From NCBI RefSeq assembly GCF_051195255.1, contig NZ_JBNJLK010000001.1:496001-560000 (forward strand): a stretch of DNA of 64,000 bases, in the 5' to 3' direction. This DNA comes from Falsirhodobacter sp051195255. Lineage in GTDB: Bacteria > Pseudomonadota > Alphaproteobacteria > Rhodobacterales > Rhodobacteraceae. Positions 7,954 to 18,215 of the stretch are shown piece after piece (position 1 is the stretch's first letter; every line of letters starts with the position of its first letter). The notes beneath the pieces were generated by a model. The model was given only the letters and a program-made list of their open reading frames with translations. It was not told where the DNA came from and did no database searches. The translations under genes and the position numbers were made by a program.

Positions 7954-9024
7954 TTAAACCCATCCTCCGCGCGACATGAGGCCAAGGGCTTCCAGTTGCC
8001 GCCACCCGGTCAGCCGCCGGGCGTGGGGATGCCAAAGATCCGGATCGGCCGCAACGGCGTCGTAATATCCCGCGTAAAGGGAACCATCGAAGAAATGCTC
8101 CCCCCGCTTCTTTTCGATGATGGCACGCGCCGGGGCGGAGTCGAGGAATTTTGTGTGCAGAAGAACCCCCGACGGCCACTCTCCGCCATCCTCGGCGTAG
8201 AAGCGATTCAGGCGGCGCGGCAGCGCGGAGTGGGTGGAGTTCACATAGGCGAAATGCCTTTGCCAGCGGATCAGCGGCACCTTGTTCAGCGTCGGTCCCC
8301 GTTGCGGATCGTCCAGAAGCGCACGGCTGCGCGGGCCGCCCTGAATCCAGAAGTTGCGCATTCGCGGCTGCACCTGAAGCCCGTAATTGCCGGCGTCGAA
8401 CCAGCACAGGGTGCGCAGGGGATCGTCCGGATCGCCCGCCGTCCCGATCGGTCCCCTGGGGTACAGGTCCAGCATCATCGCGGGAAACATGTCCTGGCCC
8501 GACGTCTCCAGCCAGCCGGTCAGGGCGCGCAGGTCGCGGCTGTCGGAATAGGGATAGACCAGCAGCTCGTCTGCATCCAGCGTCAGGCACCAGCGGCCAT
8601 GACCGTGCCGGCGCTGCAGCCACGTCGTCCAGTCCAGCCCGAAGCGCGCGGCCTTGTAACCGGCTTGGGTGGACCACAGCGACACGTCCGGCTGGTCCAG
8701 CAGGCAGTCGACCGTGCCGTCGTCGCTGCCATTGTCCACGATCAGGAAGTGGTCCACGCCCAAGGCACGATGATGCCGCAGGAAATGCGGCAGCCGCGCC
8801 CGCTCGTTGCGGACAGAGGAAAAGCACAGGATGGCACGGGGGGACAGCGTGGGGGTAAGGTCACGCAGGGACGTCAGGTCGTTCCCGCTGCGTTCGGCCT
8901 GCCGCAACAGGCGTCTCCGTTTCCACCACAATCCATAAGCGATGCGCCACTCGCGGGGCGAATGGCGCATCGGAGGCAGGTCCAGCAGGGAAACGGGCGG
9001 GGCTTTCGGGCTCCGCCAGATCAC
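7954..9024 (-). CDS. Glycosyltransferase, GT2/GT92-like (copy 1 of a tandem pair)
   Basis: A 356-residue GT-A-like enzyme with AILCFSSVRNERARLPHFLRHHRALGV, FLIVDNGSDDGT, the DxD-type TLDADELLVYPY, LNKVPLIRWQRHFAYVNSTHSALP and ending MSRGGWV. It is the full-length paralogue of the gene at 6875-7885. The annotated start is GTG four bases after the galU stop. ATG at 8970 (MRHSPREW) is a possible alternative, and neither has a strong Shine-Dalgarno site. Its position directly behind galU suggests that it uses UDP-glucose or a sugar derived from it, but this is inference. Confidence 0.8.
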   Translation of the reverse strand: MIWRSPKAPPVSLLDLPPMRHSPREWRIAYGLWWKRRRLLRQAERSGNDLTSLRDLTPTLSPRAILCFSSVRNERARLPHFLRHHRALGVDHFLIVDNGSDDGTVDCLLDQPDVSLWSTQAGYKAARFGLDWTTWLQRRHGHGRWCLTLDADELLVYPYSDSRDLRALTGWLETSGQDMFPAMMLDLYPRGPIGTAGDPDDPLRTLCWFDAGNYGLQVQPRMRNFWIQGGPRSRALLDDPQRGPTLNKVPLIRWQRHFAYVNSTHSALPRRLNRFYAEDGGEWPSGVLLHTKFLDSAPARAIIEKKRGEHFFDGSLYAGYYDAVAADPDLWHPHARRLTGWRQLEALGLMSRGGWV

Positions 9025-9028
9025 GTGC

Positions 9029-9922
9029 TTATTGCGCCGCCTTCTGGGCCGCGACGATGTCGTTCAGGAACAGGCTGAATTCGTCCTTCAGATCGTCGCG
9101 GGCCAAACCGAAGGCCACGGTGGCCTGCAGGAAGCCGGCTTTCGAACCGCAGTCGTAGCGCTGGCCACGGAAGCGGAAGCCGAAGACGTTGTTCGAAGTG
9201 GTGATTTCCTTGGCGATGGCGTCGGTCAGCTGGATTTCCCCGCCTGCGCCGGTTTCCTTCTTGTCCAGCGTGTCGAGCACGGAGGGCGTCAGGATGTAGC
9301 GGCCGATCACGGCCAGGTTCGACGGCGGGTTGGACTTCGGCTTTTCGACCATGCCCTTGACGCGGACCATGTTGCCCATGTCCTCGGACACGTCGAGGAT
9401 GCCGTAGGACTTCGTCGCCTCGACCGGGACTTCCATCGCGGCCACGATGTTGCCGCCCGTTTGTTCATAGGCCTCGACCATCTGCTTCAGGCAGGGGGTG
9501 TCGCCGGTGATGACGTCGTCGGGCAGCATGACGGCGAAAGGCTCGTCACCGATCAGGCGGCGGGCGCACCAGACCGCGTGGCCCAGGCCAAGGGCGCGGT
9601 GCTGACGGACATAGGCGATCTTGCCATCGTCCATGTTCGTGTTGTTCAGAATCTTCAGCAGGTCGTCCTTGCCCGAAGCCTTCAGCGACGCCTCAAGGGT
9701 GGGCGACACGTCGAAGTAATCTTCCAGCGCGGATTTCCCGCGAGACGTCACGAAGATAAACTCCTCAATCCCGGCTTCGCGCGCTTCGTCGATCGCGTAC
9801 TGGACCAGAGGACGGTCCACCAGGGAGAGGATCTCCTTGGGAACGGATTTGGTGGCCGGAAGGAAACGTGTTCCCATACCAGCGACCGGGAAAACGGCTT
9901 TCGTGACCTTCTTGATGCTCAT
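9029..9922 (-). CDS. galU: UTP--glucose-1-phosphate uridylyltransferase
   Basis: A 297-residue nucleotidyltransferase with the signature KAVFPVAGMGTRFLPATKS near the N-terminus. It also has SVPKEILSLVDRPLVQYAIDEA, LGLGHAVWCAR and a C-terminal GQRYDCGSKAGFLQA. GalU makes UDP-glucose from glucose-1-phosphate, the precursor for galactose, glucuronate and glucan synthesis. The start MSIKKVTKA at 9922 matches the family; an open extension to 10039 has no family support. It is the first gene of a five-gene minus-strand cluster (galU, two GTs, GT14-like, sulfotransferase) with junctions of 4 bases or less except one 68-base gap. A possible promoter upstream is TTGAAT-N16-TATCCT within 10000-10035. 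Confidence 0.95.
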   Translation of the reverse strand: MSIKKVTKAVFPVAGMGTRFLPATKSVPKEILSLVDRPLVQYAIDEAREAGIEEFIFVTSRGKSALEDYFDVSPTLEASLKASGKDDLLKILNNTNMDDGKIAYVRQHRALGLGHAVWCARRLIGDEPFAVMLPDDVITGDTPCLKQMVEAYEQTGGNIVAAMEVPVEATKSYGILDVSEDMGNMVRVKGMVEKPKSNPPSNLAVIGRYILTPSVLDTLDKKETGAGGEIQLTDAIAKEITTSNNVFGFRFRGQRYDCGSKAGFLQATVAFGLARDDLKDEFSLFLNDIVAAQKAAQ

Positions 9923-10060
9923 GACTCTCACATATTGGTGACATCGGCGATGCCAGTAAGCGGATTTCGTATCGCCTTGACAAGCACGGGAACGATCCGA
10001 CCGGAAGGATAGAGGGACCGTGCCCGAATTCAAGGGCACTGCCGCGAAAGTTGTAACGAC

Positions 10061-10852
10061 CTATCCGGCGCGGGCCAGCATCGCCTCGATCCGGGGCACG
10101 TCCTCGGGGTTGTTCAATTCCCAGAACTCGCGCCCGCGGGCCTCCACCTCGACGCACAGGATGCGGCGGCCGTTTTCCAGAAAGCGCAGCTGTTCCAGCC
10201 CTTCCAGCGTTTCCAAGGGGCCGATGTCCCAGCCGGGATAGGCCGCCAGCGCGTCGGGCCGGTAGGCGTAGACGCCGACATGGTGGAACACGGGCGTCGC
10301 CGCGTCGTCGGCATAGGTCTGCCCGGTATAGGGAATGACTTCCTTGGAGAAGTAGAGCCCCCGCCCCCCGGTCCCGAACACCGCCGTCGTGCCGCCTACG
10401 CGGCCGGCACGACGGTCGGCCAGCAGCCCGTTCAGGGCCGCCCCGTCGCAGCGCAGCACGGGGGTCGCGATTTCCGCATCCGCGTCGGCGCGCAGGCCGG
10501 CCACCAGATCCTCGATGAACCAGGCGGGGGTCAGCGGCGCGTCGCCCTGCAGGTTCACCACGATGTCGTGACCGGGAAGCTTCGCCGCCACCTCGGCGCA
10601 ACGCTCGGTCCCGTTGCGGCAGGACACGGAGGTCATCACAACCTCGGCCCCGAAACCTTCGGCATGTTCGCGGATGCGGTCGTCGTCGGTGGCCACGACC
10701 ACGCGGTCGGCGCCCTTCACGGCCATCGCGGCGTCCCAGCTGCGGCGGATCAGGGTCTTGCCCTGCCCGTCCGGGCCGCGCAGGCAGACCAGCGGCTTGC
10801 CGGGATAGCGAGTGGACGCGTAGCGGGCGGGAATCGCGATCAGGACCGACAT
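10061..10852 (-). CDS. kdsB: 3-deoxy-manno-octulosonate cytidylyltransferase (CMP-Kdo synthetase)
   Basis: A 263-residue cytidylyltransferase with the N-terminal VLIAIPARYASTRYPGKPL, then VVATDD, NGTERCAEVA, DIVVNLQGDAPL, HHVGVYAYRP and a closing NNPEDVPRIEAML. KdsB activates Kdo to CMP-Kdo for lipid A/core and for Kdo-linked capsules. The RYPGKPL and NLQGDAP motifs are diagnostic. Start 10852 overlaps the cysQ stop (ATGA); the open frame further upstream lies inside cysQ. It follows cysQ and precedes the galU cluster by 138 bases. Confidence 0.95.
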   Translation of the reverse strand: MSVLIAIPARYASTRYPGKPLVCLRGPDGQGKTLIRRSWDAAMAVKGADRVVVATDDDRIREHAEGFGAEVVMTSVSCRNGTERCAEVAAKLPGHDIVVNLQGDAPLTPAWFIEDLVAGLRADADAEIATPVLRCDGAALNGLLADRRAGRVGGTTAVFGTGGRGLYFSKEVIPYTGQTYADDAATPVFHHVGVYAYRPDALAAYPGWDIGPLETLEGLEQLRFLENGRRILCVEVEARGREFWELNNPEDVPRIEAMLARAG

Positions 10853-11643
10853 CACTTCAGCTCCACACCCGGGGCGTGGGCGATGAAGAACGGGTTGTCC
10901 CAGCCCTCCTTGCCATAGGCCAGCGGCGTGTGGTCGTCGAAACGCACCACGTGACCGCCCGCGCCGCGCAGCACGGCGTCGCCGGCGGCGGTGTCCCATT
11001 CCATCGTGCGGCCCAGACGCGGATACAGGTCCGCCTCTCCGGTCGCGACAAGGCAGAACTTCAGGCTGGATCCGGCGCTGGTCATGTCGCGCACGCCGTA
11101 TTTCGCGATGTAGTCGTCCGTTGCCTGATCCCGGTGCGATTTCGACGCGACCACCATCAGGGCCGCGTTGTCGGGGGTGGACACCTTCAAGGGCGTCACG
11201 TCGCCCACGATGTCCTTGTGCAGGGGACCCATCTCCTCCACCGAGGTGCCATCGGCCTGGGTGTAGAACAGGCGTCCCTTGGCCGGCGCGAAAACCACGC
11301 CGCGCACGGGCACGCCGTTTTCCACATAAGCGATGTTGACGGTGAAGTCGCCGCGGCGCTGCACGAACTCCTTCGTGCCGTCCAGCGGGTCCACGATCAG
11401 GAAGGTGGAGGCGGTCAGGGCGTGGCTGTCGGCCTGTTCCTCGGTGATCAGGGTCACATCGGGAAAGGCCGCGCGCAGCCCTTCAGAAATCAGGGCGTCC
11501 GCCGCTTCGTCCGCCGCTGTCACGGGGCTGTCGTCGGATTTGGCCCGCACGTCGAAATCGGGCGAATCATAGATGTCCATGATCCGGTCGCCGGCTTCCA
11601 GCGCAAGGCGGCGCAAGGTGGGAATGAGGGTTTGAAAGTCCAT
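10852..11643 (-). CDS. cysQ: 3'(2'),5'-bisphosphate nucleotidase CysQ
   Basis: A 263-residue member of the lithium-sensitive inositol-monophosphatase superfamily. It has the metal-binding motifs VTAADEAAD, ITEEQAD, VDPLDGTKEF and MEWDTAAGDAVL. The DPLDGTKEF form is characteristic of CysQ, which hydrolyses 3'-phosphoadenosine 5'-phosphate (PAP) to AMP. PAP is left over from PAPS-dependent sulfation and sulfate assimilation. Start 11643 has GGAGA seven bases upstream; ATG 11655 is an alternative. It overlaps kdsB by one base step (ATGA). A gene in this position that clears PAP fits the sulfotransferases elsewhere in the window. Confidence 0.93.
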   Translation of the reverse strand: MDFQTLIPTLRRLALEAGDRIMDIYDSPDFDVRAKSDDSPVTAADEAADALISEGLRAAFPDVTLITEEQADSHALTASTFLIVDPLDGTKEFVQRRGDFTVNIAYVENGVPVRGVVFAPAKGRLFYTQADGTSVEEMGPLHKDIVGDVTPLKVSTPDNAALMVVASKSHRDQATDDYIAKYGVRDMTSAGSSLKFCLVATGEADLYPRLGRTMEWDTAAGDAVLRGAGGHVVRFDDHTPLAYGKEGWDNPFFIAHAPGVELK

Positions 11644-11680
11644 CGTCGTCTCCATCTGTGCCGTCGCGACATGAGGCGCG

Positions 11681-11709
11681 TTGATCGTGGCGCCCGCTCC
11701 CCTTATCAT
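11681..11709 (+). promoter_or_regulatory. Sigma-70-type promoter for the ABC permease gene
   Basis: TTGATC at 11681-11686, a 17-base spacer and TATCAT at 11704-11709. The predicted start of transcription is about 11716, some 48 bases before the ATG at 11764. It lies in the 120-base divergent gap between cysQ and the permease gene. Confidence 0.5.
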
Positions 11710-11763
11710 CAAGCCCGACGCCTTCGGCAAGCTCTCCGCCGAAAACCCATGGAAGGGGACGCC

Positions 11764-12588
11764 ATGTTCCAGATCGAACTGAACCGCCGTTCCACCTTCG
11801 CCGCCATCCTGCGCACGGGGGAAGTGGTGTTCCACGCCACCGTCCGGCACATCCGCAAGGGATCGGGCAACGCCATCATCGGCCTGCTGATGAACATGCT
11901 GGGCACGATCATGATGGTCACGGCCTTCACGGTGCTGATGTCGCTGTCGGGGCTGAAGGGCGGCGCGATCCGGGGCGACTTCATTCTTTACGTGATGTCG
12001 GGCATCTTCCTGTTCATCACTCACACCCAGACCATGGCCGCCGTGTCCCGGGCCGAGGGGATGACGTCGCAGATGATGAAGCATTCGCCCATGAACCCCG
12101 TGGTGGCGATCCTCGCGGCGGCGCTGTCGCAGCTTTACGTGCAGCTGCTGTCGGCGACGGTGGTGCTGTACATCTACCATGCGGCGGTGAACCCGATCCA
12201 CATCGACGAATGGCAGGGCATGATGGGGATGTTCCTGCTGGCATGGGGCAGCGGCGTGGCGATCGGGATGGTCGCCTATGCCTTCATGCCCTGGGCGCCG
12301 CGGACCGTCAGCATGATCGTGACGCTGTATCAGCGGGTCAACATGATCGCGTCGGGCAAGATGTTCCTCGCCAACTCCCTTCCCGCGATGATGCTGGTGA
12401 TGTTCGACTGGAACCCGCTGTTCCACATCATCGACCAGAACCGCGGTTTCATCTTCCTGAACTACCTGCCGCGCAACACGAACATCACCTATCCGCTGAT
12501 CGTCACGCTGGTGTTCTTCATGATCGGGCTGATGGGCATCTTCTACACCCGCAATTATGCGTCGGCCAGCTGGAACCAGCGCACCTGA
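11764..12588 (+). CDS. Capsule-type ABC-2 transporter permease (KpsM-like), no adjacent ATPase
   Basis: A 274-residue membrane protein with about six hydrophobic segments. Examples are IIGLLMNMLGTIMMVTAFTVLM, FILYVMSGIFLFIT and LIVTLVFFMIGLMGIFYT. It has the cytosolic amphipathic N-terminus and layout of ABC-2 polysaccharide-export permeases. ATG 11764 is preceded by GGAAGGGG (11751-11758) and is preferred over the in-frame ATG 11749. No nucleotide-binding subunit is adjacent. The only capsule-type ATPase in the window is kpsT near 59.5-60.1 kb, which has its own KpsM. It is followed at once by the promoter of the rimP operon. The substrate is unknown; kdsB next door suggests an envelope glycan. 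Confidence 0.72.
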   Translation: MFQIELNRRSTFAAILRTGEVVFHATVRHIRKGSGNAIIGLLMNMLGTIMMVTAFTVLMSLSGLKGGAIRGDFILYVMSGIFLFITHTQTMAAVSRAEGMTSQMMKHSPMNPVVAILAAALSQLYVQLLSATVVLYIYHAAVNPIHIDEWQGMMGMFLLAWGSGVAIGMVAYAFMPWAPRTVSMIVTLYQRVNMIASGKMFLANSLPAMMLVMFDWNPLFHIIDQNRGFIFLNYLPRNTNITYPLIVTLVFFMIGLMGIFYTRNYASASWNQRT

Positions 12589-12590
12589 GC

Positions 12591-12619
12591 TTGCGTCGCG
12601 GCGCGATCCGCACTATATG
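12591..12619 (+). promoter_or_regulatory. Sigma-70-type promoter of the rimP-nusA-ylxR-infB operon
   Basis: TTGCGT (12591-12596), a 17-base spacer and TATATG (12614-12619). The -35 box begins two bases after the permease stop codon. Predicted transcription starts near 12626, giving a leader of about 88 bases that contains the hairpin-terminator at 12674-12698. Confidence 0.55.
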
Positions 12620-12673
12620 AACCTTCATAGCGGCGTGTCGGTGTCCAAACCCGACGCTCCACCGGATGAATAT

Positions 12674-12698
12674 GCGGGCCGCTCGGGCCCGCTTTTTT
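12674..12698 (+). terminator. Intrinsic terminator inside the rimP leader (possible attenuator)
   Basis: A perfect 7-bp GC stem, GCGGGCC (12674-12680) with GGCCCGC (12686-12692), 5-base loop, then six T residues (12693-12698). It ends only 15 bases before the rimP ATG at 12714 and lies downstream of a good promoter (12591-12619). It therefore probably acts inside the operon leader rather than only ending the permease transcript. A weaker upstream hairpin (GTCGG 12637-12641 with CCGAC 12651-12655) precedes it. Confidence 0.7.
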
Positions 12699-12713
12699 GT
12701 TTCTGGAACCCTC

Positions 12714-13346
12714 ATGACCACCGACCTCATTGCCAAGACCGCCATCGACCGGCGCCTCGCCGAAATCGTGACCCCCACGATCGAAGGACTGGGGTTCGAA
12801 CTGGTCCGCATCCGCCTGATGGGCGGCCGGACCCGCGTGCTTCAGATCATGGCCGACAAGCCCGAGGGTGGGATCGATGTCGATGACTGTGCGCAGATCT
12901 CCACCGCCGTCTCGGCCGTGCTGGACGTCGAGGACCCGGTGGAGGACAATTACGTCCTCGAGGTGTCCTCGCCCGGCATCGACCGGCCGCTGACGCGCCT
13001 GAAGGACTTCGACATGTGGGCCGACTACGAGGCGCGCGTGGAAACGACCGAGCTGATCGACGGGCGCCGCCGCTTCAAGGGCTTCCTGCGCGGCACCGAA
13101 GGGTCCGAGATCCTGATCGAGATCGAGGAATCGGGCGAGATCCTGACCATCGGGCTGGAGTTCGACTGGCTGTCGGACGCCAAGCTGATCCTGACGGACG
13201 AGCTGATCGCGGAAATGCTGCGCCAGAAGAAGGCCAGCGGCGTGTTCAACGAAGCCGACTTCGACGAAGTCCAGACCACCGATTCCGATGATGCGGGCGA
13301 AGAGGACGAAGACGATTCCTCCGACACCCCCCCTACCCGGCACTGA
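12714..13346 (+). CDS. rimP: Ribosome maturation factor RimP
   Basis: A 210-residue RimP. The N-terminal alpha/beta domain has IVTPTIEGLGFELVRIRL and DVDDCAQISTAVSAVLD. LEVSSPGIDRPL is the RimP hallmark, and an SH3-like C-terminal domain follows (FKGFLRGTE...). A ~30-residue acidic tail (DSDDAGEEDEDDSSDT) extends past the usual end. RimP helps 30S assembly. The ATG at 12714 fits the family; an upstream ATG at 12666 would translate the leader terminator and is rejected. It is the first gene of rimP-nusA-ylxR-infB, with 18 bases to nusA. Confidence 0.95.
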   Translation: MTTDLIAKTAIDRRLAEIVTPTIEGLGFELVRIRLMGGRTRVLQIMADKPEGGIDVDDCAQISTAVSAVLDVEDPVEDNYVLEVSSPGIDRPLTRLKDFDMWADYEARVETTELIDGRRRFKGFLRGTEGSEILIEIEESGEILTIGLEFDWLSDAKLILTDELIAEMLRQKKASGVFNEADFDEVQTTDSDDAGEEDEDDSSDTPPTRH

Positions 13347-13364
13347 CCCGAAAGGCCTTCTGAC

Positions 13365-14972
13365 ATGGCGATCACCTCAGCCAACCAGCTTGAACTTTTG
13401 CAGACCGCCGAGGCGGTGGCGCGCGAAAAGATGATCGATCCGGACCTGGTGATCCAGGCGATGGAAGACAGCCTCGCCCGGGCCGCGAAGTCGCGCTACG
13501 GCGCCGAACTGGACATCCGCGTGAAGATCGACCGCAAGACGGGCCGCGCCACCTTCGCGCGCGTCCGCACCGTCGTCGCCGATGACGAGTTCGAGAATCA
13601 CCACGCCCACCTGACGGTGAAGCAGGCGAAATCCTACCTTGCCGATCCGCAGGTCGGGGACGAGGTCACCGACGAGGTTCCCCCGGTCGATCTGGGCCGG
13701 ATCGCGGCGCAGTCGGCCAAGCAGGTGATCCTGCAGAAGGTCCGCGAAGCCGAGCGCGACCGCCAGTTCGACGAGTTCAAGGACCGCAAGGGCACGATCA
13801 TCAACGGTCTGGTCAAGCGCGAGGAATACGGCAACATCATCGTCGACATCGGTCGCGGCGAGGCCATCCTGCGCCGGAACGAGAAGATCGGCCGCGAATC
13901 CTACCGCCCGAACGACCGCATCCGCTGCTACATCAAGGATGTCCGGCGCGAACCGCGGGGCCCGCAGGTCTTCCTGTCGCGCACCGACCCGCAGTTCATG
14001 GCCGAACTGTTCAAGATGGAAGTGCCGGAGATCTACGATAACATCATCGAGATCAAGGCCGTGGCCCGCGACCCGGGTTCGCGCGCGAAGATCGCCGTGA
14101 TCTCCTACGACAACTCCATCGACCCGGTCGGCGCCTGCGTCGGCATGCGCGGCAGCCGCGTGCAGGCCGTGGTGAACGAACTGCAGGGCGAGAAGATCGA
14201 CATCATCCCGTGGAACGAGGATCAGGCGACGTTCCTCGTGAACGCGCTGCAGCCGGCCGAGGTGTCCAAGGTCGTGATCGACGACGATGCGGGCAAGATC
14301 GAGGTGGTGGTTCCGGACGAACAACTGTCCCTGGCCATCGGCCGCCGCGGCCAGAACGTGCGTCTGGCCAGCCAGCTGACCGCGCTGGACATCGACATCG
14401 TGACCGAGAGCGACGAAAGCGCGCGCCGTCAGGCCGAATTCAACGAGCGCACGAATCTCTTCACCGAGGTCCTTGATATCGACGAGATGATGGCCCAACT
14501 CCTTGTCTCGGAGGGCTTCACCAACCTGGAAGAAGTCGCCTACGTGGAGCTGGACGAGCTTCTCTCCATCGACGGCTTTGACGAGGGGACGGCGTCCGAA
14601 CTTCAGGCCCGCGCCCGCGATCACCTGGAAGCGGCCAACATCAAGGCGTTGGAAACAGCCCGCGGTCTTGGCGTCGAGGAAAGCCTGATCGAGTTCGAGG
14701 GGCTGACCCCGCAGATGGTCGAGGCCCTGGCCAAGGACGGCATCAAGACGCTGGAAGACTTCGCCACCTGCGCGGACTGGGAACTGGCCGGCGGCTGGAC
14801 GACCCAGGACGGCAAGCGCGTGAAGGATGAAGGCGTGCTGGAATCGTTCGGCGTGTCGCTGGAAGACGCGCAGACCATGGTGATGACCGCCCGCGTGATG
14901 CTGGGCTGGGTGGATCCGACGGAACTGGAGGCTTCGGAAGAGGAAGCCGAAGAGGAAGACGAAGAGGCGTAA
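13365..14972 (+). CDS. nusA: Transcription termination/antitermination factor NusA
   Basis: A 535-residue protein in canonical order. It has an N-terminal RNA-polymerase-binding domain (1-~130) and an S1 domain (~135-200, KREEYGNIIVDIGRGEAIL). KH1 and KH2 domains follow (~230-350, PVGACVGMRGSRVQAVVNEL and LAIGRRGQNVRLASQ). C-terminal helix-hairpin-helix/AR-type repeats cover ~365-500 (FTNLEEVAYVELDELLSIDGF, IKTLEDFATCADWEL). The end is very acidic. NusA modulates pausing, termination and antitermination. The leader terminator ahead of rimP is a natural place for NusA feedback. It abuts ylxR with no gap. Confidence 0.97.
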   Translation: MAITSANQLELLQTAEAVAREKMIDPDLVIQAMEDSLARAAKSRYGAELDIRVKIDRKTGRATFARVRTVVADDEFENHHAHLTVKQAKSYLADPQVGDEVTDEVPPVDLGRIAAQSAKQVILQKVREAERDRQFDEFKDRKGTIINGLVKREEYGNIIVDIGRGEAILRRNEKIGRESYRPNDRIRCYIKDVRREPRGPQVFLSRTDPQFMAELFKMEVPEIYDNIIEIKAVARDPGSRAKIAVISYDNSIDPVGACVGMRGSRVQAVVNELQGEKIDIIPWNEDQATFLVNALQPAEVSKVVIDDDAGKIEVVVPDEQLSLAIGRRGQNVRLASQLTALDIDIVTESDESARRQAEFNERTNLFTEVLDIDEMMAQLLVSEGFTNLEEVAYVELDELLSIDGFDEGTASELQARARDHLEAANIKALETARGLGVEESLIEFEGLTPQMVEALAKDGIKTLEDFATCADWELAGGWTTQDGKRVKDEGVLESFGVSLEDAQTMVMTARVMLGWVDPTELEASEEEAEEEDEEA

Positions 14973-15601
14973 ATGACGCGCGGCGGCCGGGACGACATGC
15001 GGGACGACCCCGAACGGAAATGCATCGTGACGGGCACCAGTGGCCCGAAGGCGGGGCTGATCCGGTTCGGTCTTGGCCCCGACGCGCAGGTGGTGCCCGA
15101 CGTGCTCGGGCGCTTGCCGGGGCGCGGATTCTATGTCTCGGCCGACCGCAAGGCGATCGAGAAGGCGGCGGCGAAGGGATTGTTTGCCCGCGCCGCACGT
15201 CAGCCCGTGAAGGTGCCGGAAGGGTTGGCCGACATGGTCGACGCCCAGGTGGCCCGGCGGGTGGTGGACCTGATCAGCCTGACCCGCAAGGCGGGCCGGG
15301 CCGTGACGGGATACGAGAAGGTGAAGGATTGGCTGACCAAGGACAAGGCGCAGGTTCTTGTCCAGGCCAGCGACGGCTCGGAACGCGGCAAGTCGAAGCT
15401 GCACCCTCCGGGCGGCAAGGAGACGTTCATTGGCTGCCTGACCGCGCAGGAATTGGGTTTGGCTTTCGGACGTGAACATGCGATACACGGCGCGCTTGCG
15501 GCTGGTGGACTCACGACGCGTGTTGTAGAGGAAGCGGCAAGACTCGCCGGGCTTCGCGGAAATATCGGCGGCAGGCCCGCCGGAAGGGATACGAAAGACG
15601 C

Positions 15602-15605
<4 letters not shown>
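14973..15605 (+). CDS. ylxR: YlxR (DUF448) RNA-binding protein fused to an L7Ae-like domain
   Basis: A 210-residue fusion. The YlxR/DUF448 domain occupies ~10-90, with RKCIVTGTSGPKAGLIRF and the conserved GRGFYVSADRKAIEKA. An L7Ae/YlxQ-like domain occupies ~100-190 (DLISLTRKAGRAVTGYEKV...VLVQASDGSERGKSKL). YlxR binds the RNase P RNA in Firmicutes, and YlxQ is an L7Ae-family RNA binder that is separate there. The start codon directly follows the nusA stop. The gene overlaps infB by four bases (ATGA). ATG 14997 is an alternative start. The two-domain form is common in alphaproteobacteria. Confidence 0.9.
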
Positions 15606-18103
<2,498 letters not shown>

Positions 18104-18114
18104 GACACAAGAAG

Positions 18115-18137
18115 GCCGGGCCCTGTGCCCGGCTTTT
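18115..18137 (+). terminator. Intrinsic terminator of the rimP-infB operon
   Basis: GCCGGGC (18115-18121), loop CCTGT, GCCCGGC (18127-18133), then TTTT. It begins 12 bases after the infB stop. Confidence 0.85.
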
Positions 18138-18170
18138 CCTTGACCTCTGTTATCTTCAGAACATAAAAAA

Positions 18171-18192
18171 ACCGGGCTTGGGCCCGGTTTTT
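18171..18192 (-). terminator. Bidirectional intrinsic terminator between infB and the 47-residue gene
   Basis: ACCGGGC (18171-18177), loop TTGG, GCCCGGT (18182-18188). It is flanked by AAAAAA on the left and TTTTTCT on the right, so it works on both strands. On the minus strand it ends the small gene at 18216-18359. Confidence 0.8.
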
Positions 18193-18215
18193 CTTCAGCG
18201 TCCCATTGGCAGCGT

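Noticed and set aside
10020..10039. GTGCCC/GGGCAC hairpin between kdsB and galU as a terminator
   Set aside because: Only six base pairs with no T run, and it overlaps the likely galU promoter region.
12666..12713. RimP start at ATG 12666
   Set aside because: It would translate the leader terminator hairpin and add residues (MNMRAARARFFVSG) foreign to RimP; 12714 is preferred.
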